Under the pieces are notes generated by a model. That model did not search any database. It was not told the origin of the DNA and saw only the letters and a list, made by a program, of their open reading frames with translations. A program made the translations under genes and the position numbers. A DNA stretch of 30,617 bases. It comes from Multifurca ochricompacta (taxonomy: Eukaryota; Basidiomycota; Agaricomycetes; Russulales; Russulaceae). This document shows, piece by piece, positions 29,739 to 30,617 of this stretch (positions are counted from its first letter, which is position 1; each line of letters opens with the position of its first letter). The DNA lies in NCBI GenBank assembly GCA_022496185.1, contig WTXG01000363.1:1-30617 (forward strand), in the 5' to 3' direction.

Positions 29739-30617
29739 GTTCAAGCTTCACTTTGCGGCTGATGCAGTAAAGACGAGAGCGACTCGGTGACCTGGAATGA
29801 TGGCCTCGAGGAAGTGTGTGGGAAACCGAAACGTGACCTCGTTCACCTTAGTCACGTGAATAAGCACGCGTTGAATGATGAGATAGTCACACCAATTGCT
29901 AAACTGATGCTAATGGTCCAATGTGAGAACGTTGTCTAGCATCCTCGCCTCCCACATTCCATAATCAATGAGGTTCTTTTCTAGTACTAGACACACGCAT
30001 GAGCATGTTGGTATTTATTGATAACGAACGAACTTCACAAACGTGATAGATAAAGCCTAAGATCTGTGCGAGTGTTTAAAAATAAGCAGGGAGCCAAAGG
30101 GGGCTGTGGCAAGCAAGTAGACAAGAGAATGAAAGACCACAGAGACGATTTGACAAGGGCACAATCACAAAGAAGTGAACTTAACTAGGGATGCAACCTG
30201 GAATAACATTCAGAGAGAGGGCTTAGAAGATTCGATGCACAATGAAACTAATCCGAGACACAAAAAAAAGGCGCCAGAGATCAGTCATAGAGCAACAGAG
30301 CAGATAGCAGACAAGTAAAGCAGACAATAAGAGAGTCGTTAAGCGAGGCGTTCGCGAAGAGAGATGAAGACTCGGAGTGGGGGCAAGTTCATTAACTAAA
30401 AATATATCGACTTTGAGGCCACATTTTAAAATGTTTCCCCGAGCACCAAACCCGTTATTAGAAAGAGAGAGACCACAGACCACAATGAACATTTGTCCGT
30501 TGTCTTGTGCCTCGAAAATAAAGGCCAACAAAAAAAAACAAAAAATAAAGCTTATATAAGCGAGTTGCGATGAGAACCGCTACTCCGAGCTCCGGACGAC
30601 GTCTTATACAAATCAAG
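29739..30617. other. Upstream region of the NLR gene; no further gene recognised
   Basis: 29739-29990 should hold the promoter and 5' UTR. It contains CACGTG (about 29854) and normal CpG density but no clear TATA box on the minus strand. From 30000 to 30617 the plus strand is purine-rich with A-runs (30262, 30530 region) and a perfect 14-bp palindrome ACATTTTAAAATGT (30421-30434). ORFs here are short and lack domains. It could be a UTR of a neighbour beyond the window. Confidence 0.5.

Noticed and set aside
30223..30531. 102-codon minus-strand ORF with a hydrophobic stretch
   Set aside because: No homology pattern or domain, A-rich low-complexity context and no supported splice sites. It looks like UTR or intergenic sequence.

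Overview
This is nuclear DNA of a filamentous fungus, most likely an Agaricomycete (mushroom-forming basidiomycete). The evidence is an intron-rich gene with introns of about 50 bp, an NB-ARC/TPR receptor of the kind expanded in basidiomycetes, chromodomain Ty3/gypsy retrotransposons, and pervasive CpG decay in transposons. I see no rRNA, tRNA, CRISPR or bacterial operon. Species cannot be set from the sequence alone.

Region 1 (1-7165, + strand) is a nearly complete Ty3/gypsy element ('element 1'). It has LTRs of family A, gag, pol (protease, RT, RNase H, integrase, chromodomain), and a third ORF after pol with a coiled-coil-like part and a cluster of Cys/His zinc knuckles. Its primer-binding site pairs with the predicted start of its own transcript, as in self-priming Tf1/sushi elements. 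Every large ORF is broken by frameshifts or stops.

Region 2 (8950-17768, - strand) is a second, older copy ('element 2') with the same three ORFs and a perfect 5-bp target duplication. Two solo LTRs sit inside it: family G in gag and family B exactly in the primer-binding site.

Region 3 (7166-8949 and 17769-26067) is a graveyard of nested solo LTRs and DNA transposons. Lettered families are local names. Family A was hit by B, that B by a reversed A, that A by a forward A, and that junction by D; C landed in the reversed A. Further right are E and F (one long-LTR family, F inside an antiparallel E), a hAT-like non-autonomous element in E, a third C LTR, a Tc1/mariner transposase tail and a 24-bp inverted-repeat MITE-like element. 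Most insertions can be dated relative to each other from exact target-site duplications.

Region 4 (26068-30617) is single-copy-like. It carries one host gene on the minus strand (29738 to 26585), which I model as seven exons encoding about 945 residues: an N-terminal helical domain of the MLKL-NTD/HeLo-like type, an NB-ARC ATPase and a C-terminal array of six 40-residue TPR units. This is a fungal NLR, probably an intracellular sensor of non-self or damage. The TE-proximal 2.5 kb, including the whole TPR-coding half, has no CpG dinucleotide, whereas the TE-distal exons are CpG-normal. This suggests methylation spread from the transposons into an otherwise intact immune-type gene.
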